A stretch of DNA of 64,000 nucleotides, taken from assembly GCA_027625915.1 (NCBI GenBank), contig JANTQA010000023.1:13082001-13146000 (forward strand), in the 5' to 3' direction. The stretch comes from Anaeramoeba flamelloides. Lineage: Eukaryota > Metamonada > Anaeramoebidae. Both the position numbers and the translations under genes were made by a program. This document shows positions 60,501-64,000 of this stretch, in pieces; the first letter of the stretch is position 1, and each line of letters opens with the position of its first letter. Below the pieces are notes generated by a model. That model made no database searches. It saw only the letters and a list, made by a program, of their open reading frames with translations, and was not told the origin of the DNA.

Positions 60501-63278
60501 GGCCTTTAATTACCTTCATTGAAACTTCTTCAAAAAGTGAATCAATTAAAGTTTCTTTGAGCCAATTTTCAAAATTACTAAATTCAACAATATGTTTAAT
60601 CCATTTTTTACCTCTAGATTCTGCGCCAGCTTCAATTAATCTCATTGAATTCGTGATTACTTTCACATTTTCTTGAATAAAAGTTTTGTCCCTATCTTTA
60701 CTTGAAGTTAATACCATTTCCATAAGCATTTCCAAAAATTCTAATTCTGAAATTTTATTTAATTTTACTTGTTCATTCAATTTAAAATTTAATTTATCCA
60801 TTTCGTCTTCTTCATCATCTTCTTTATTTTCATCATTATCATTTCCATTATTAAATATATTTTCAAGTTTCTTTTCATTATTCTTATCGTGGTATTCAAT
60901 TACGATCATTTTAAAAATCAAATTTAATAATACAGACATGGCTTTTTTTTTAATTGGTCTTTTTTCATTTTTTTTATAAACATTGATTAATACCAAAATT
61001 AAATGCTCGACACCTCCAAATTTAATAAAATTTTCAATCCAATTATTATTATTTTCTTGTGATTTTTGAACTAAATTTGATATAATTTGTGCAGAATAAA
61101 CTAATTTATATAATGATTTTGAATTTAATAAATTATCCCAATCAATTGTTTCTTTTTTGTTTATTACAAGTTTTTTCTCTTCATTTTCTTGAACATAATC
61201 ATCATCATCATCATTATTGTTATTATGATTATTTTGATCATTATCACGATCATTGTCACTATCGCTTCCATTATCGATTGTCATATCTTTTTCATTATTA
61301 TTTTCGATTTTTGAAAATAAATTAGAAAATTTATTAAATAATTCCACATTAGATGGCATTTGTAATAATAAATCCCAAATTTTTTTTACGATAATTTGAT
61401 TGCCATTTTCTAATAAGTGTAATAAATCGTCAAAATATTGCGATAATAAATATGTAGGAATCAAGTCATTATCTTTTTTTTTAACATATGAATTATTATT
61501 GTTAGTATTATCATTGCTATATTCATTATAATAATTTGAATGATAATTATTTGTATCCCCATAAGTGGTTGTCATTGTTGATTTATAAACATTAGAAACA
61601 TTAATTTTAGTTCCATCAATTAGCCCAGCTTGGGTTAATGTTTCCTCGTCACATTGATCCAAATTCCAATTTTTTGTTGAAGAGATTCTAAATTCATCTA
61701 ATTTTTTATCAATTAATTCAGAAACTTTATTTTTCAATGTTAAAACTGTATCATTTGCATCGATATCAATTTTAAATTTTTTTTTTTGATAGCCCATATT
61801 TGATGTATTCATATATTTTGTAAATTTAATTTGGATGGGGAACTTTTTAGCTAAGCTAGCATGCCTTTCAAAATTTAAATGATCGTCCATTAAATTTTTT
61901 TTCTATAGATTCAATAAATTGAATGATTAAATCAAAAACTAAAATAATTGTTTCTTCGTTATGAATATTATTCATTTTATCATTGTTCTTATTGTTATTG
62001 TTATTGATATTAATATTCTTATTTAAATGTTCAAAACAGGTTTTTAAAAATTCCTTTCTCTTTTGACTACCATAGCTGGAAACATACATTGAGCTTAAAT
62101 TTTGAAATTGTAATAAAAATTTCATTGACAATTCTTGTACCTGCTTATTTTTAGCTTTTAAAAAAATGTTCCAGAGTGGTTCTAATCCAATTAATTCGTT
62201 GATGTCCATTTCAGAAATTTCAAAATCCTCTAATTTACCACTTAAATTATTTTTGTTTTTATTTGCATGAAATCCAAAATGTTGGAAAATTTTGAATGAG
62301 CTAACTGTATAATCTTCTGGTTTTAATGATTGAATTTTATTAAATAAAAATGCATTTACTTTGTCTTCATTTTCAATTGTAGTGATCCATTCGTAAAATC
62401 GATCAGTCTCTCCTTCAAATAATCTTTCATCAACAAATAGAGTCCATAATCTTTTTTATTTGCTTTTTTATTTATCTTAACGTTAGATGAAAATTTGGTA
62501 AATGATTCTAAAAATGTCAATCTAGTATTTAAATGTTCAAGATAGGAAAAGGAATCAAAAAAATGATAATCGACCCATTTTAATTTGGTTTCGTCATCCT
62601 CTTGTCCTTCATTAACGTTTTTTTTCTTCTTTTGGCTTCTGTTAATGGTTTTGTTTTTATGTTTCTTGTTGCTACTATTTTTATTTAAATTATTTGGTGG
62701 GTTTTTAATATCTAAATTGCCTTTTTGAACAATTCCTTTAATTTTATTTTGGATTAAAGTTATATCATTAATAATTTCATCAATAATTTTATATTTGTTT
62801 TCCAATAATTGCACGACTTGTCCTTGGGAAATATAAGTTGAAGACAATTTGATAGTTGTTTGCATATAATATGATTGTTCTGAATATGTTTTAATTAATG
62901 TAATTAATAATGGTAACGAAATTGTTAAATCTTTGTGTGCTGTTAAAAAGGTAATTAAATTTCTGATTGTTTTTTTTTTGATCTTTGTTCCAAAATTTTT
63001 ACTTTTAAATAATTTTTCCATATACTCTTTTAATTGTACTCTTGTAGAATAATTGATCTTTGTGGAATTAATTAATGACATGAAAAAGTTAAATGGTTCC
63101 ATGGTTCTTTCTAAAGTTCCTTCAGTGAAATTATGCAAAAATTTTATATTTGGAGTGTCCCATTTAGTAATTGATTTTAATTTTCTTTCAAAAATGTAAT
63201 TTGATAATTCTAAATTTAAATTCTCAGAGATTTTCCCAATAATATCAAAAATTGCATCAGATAAAGAAGTATGAATAC
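54376..63278 (-). CDS. Giant ubiquitin-specific protease, USP9X/USP34 type (5' end outside window)
   Basis: A single exon of 8.9 kb (about 2,967 residues) opening at an acceptor (AATATAG) at 63279. It removes ubiquitin from substrates. Order: an alpha-helical, armadillo-like N-terminal part; a ubiquitin-like domain (about 61850-61600); a Cys box YIGLVNLGATCYMNSLL with the catalytic Cys codon at 59550-59548; a middle segment (DFYTISLD, then RVLILHLKRFEF); a His box EYGHYYSFVR with the His codon at 58679-58677; and KWLKCND and FGGPYSQS with the closing SAYMLLYQRKD. A long helical C-terminal region ends in an acidic Asp/Ser tail. Five single-base frame breaks lie near 62462, 61904, 59170, 57120 and 57037, all at A or T runs. 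Protein similarity carries straight across each, so homopolymer length errors are likelier than decay. The catalytic residues are intact. Confidence 0.9.
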
Positions 63279-64000
63279 CTATATTGTTTTTTTATGATTA
63301 TAAAAATGTAATAATGATTTAGTAAAGGTTAAAAAAAATTGTTAAATTTATTATAGTTCACATTTATTTTATTTTATTTTGGTTTGGTTTGGTTTGGTTT
63401 AGTTTGGTTTGGGTTGTTTTCGTTTTTTTGGTTTTTTTTGTTTTTTTTTACAATGAAATCGAAAAAATTAATTCCACAAATTTGCTGTTTGTTATTTTTT
63501 TTTTTTTTTAATTCAAGTATGAATTATCAGGTCTTGTTAAAAAGAACACTTAGATCTATAATTATAATTTCACAATTTTTCTAATAACTTGATAGATGTT
63601 AATTTGATAAAAGTTTGAACTTAATTAAAATAGGGATTTTATTTTATTATTATTTTCGAAAAAAAAAAAAAAATTAATTATTTTTATGTAAAATCTGTAC
63701 ATTTTTGTCATTATTAATATTTAATGTTTTTTCTATCTTATATCTATTGTAATGAAAACTTTAATTTCAATTAATCGGATGTAACTCTTTTCATAAAATA
63801 AATATTTAATTAATTTTTGGCAAAACAAGTTAAGATTAAGTAATTAAAATTTCTTAAATCTTTTTTGTTTTTCAAAAGTCTTTTAAAAGAGAATCTATAT
63901 TTAAATTATAATATTTAAAATTTTCAGTCGAGTCAAAAAAAAAAAAAATATATTTATTTGAAATAAAATTATTTCTACAAATTCTTTTTATTTGATAAAA
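63279..64000 (-). other. Probable intron (or 5' flank) of the protease gene
   Basis: Sequence upstream of the acceptor at 63279 is AT-rich and non-coding on both strands. It contains a TTTGG pentanucleotide repeat at about 63379-63412. The exon begins in mid-codon, so at least one further exon must lie beyond the window or in a short unrecognised exon here. Confidence 0.6.

Noticed and set aside
63379-63412. TTTGG repeat resembling a telomere-type sequence
   Set aside because: It is a short, imperfect pentanucleotide array inside the probable intron of a gene, not at an end; an ordinary microsatellite.

Overview
This window is nuclear DNA from an extremely AT-rich protist. Non-coding DNA is full of A and T homopolymers. 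Genes carry GT-AG introns, and TAA, TAG and TGA are all used as stops. Proteins carry long Asn, Glu, Lys and Asp low-complexity tracts. The ankyrin/BTB and RasGAP proteins and the overall composition suggest an amoeboid protist (Anaeramoeba-like or amoebozoan), but no single feature proves the lineage.

Layout. (1) 3730-9349, plus: a four-exon type I membrane protein with signal peptide, unassigned ectodomain, five EGF-like repeats, one transmembrane helix and a cytoplasmic RasGAP-type domain. (2) 12504-20836, minus: the second-largest subunit of RNA polymerase III in four exons. Its [12 protein letters not shown] motif is split by a degenerate intein. (3) 23.7-26.5 kb: a decayed ankyrin/BTB gene surrounded and interrupted by three copies of a 200-bp foldback Tc1/mariner-type MITE. 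(4) 30727-32715, plus: a TRIM-like double B-box/coiled-coil protein with a nucleoporin-like FxFG repeat tail. (5) 37422-38114, plus: an AMMECR1-family protein. (6) 42184-44868, plus: a low-complexity protein of unknown function with nine tandem R-x-x-S/T-[L/F] hexapeptides. (7) 54376-63278, minus: a giant USP9X/USP34-type ubiquitin-specific protease whose 5' end lies beyond the window.

Between the genes lie long AT-rich stretches holding repeat families: a CACTA-like pair (47.4-48.8 kb), TTAA-flanked elements (34.2 and 51.7 kb), a perfect 104-bp inverted repeat (35.2 kb), a LINE reverse transcriptase relic (52-53 kb), and diverged dispersed repeats shared by distant parts of the window. No operon-like linkage is seen. 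The genes are independent, and the RasGAP gene and the polymerase gene are convergent.

The polymerase and protease genes contain single-base frame breaks, almost all at A or T runs, while the other large genes are intact. Errors in homopolymer length in the assembly are the simplest explanation. No tRNA, rRNA or CRISPR array was recognised.
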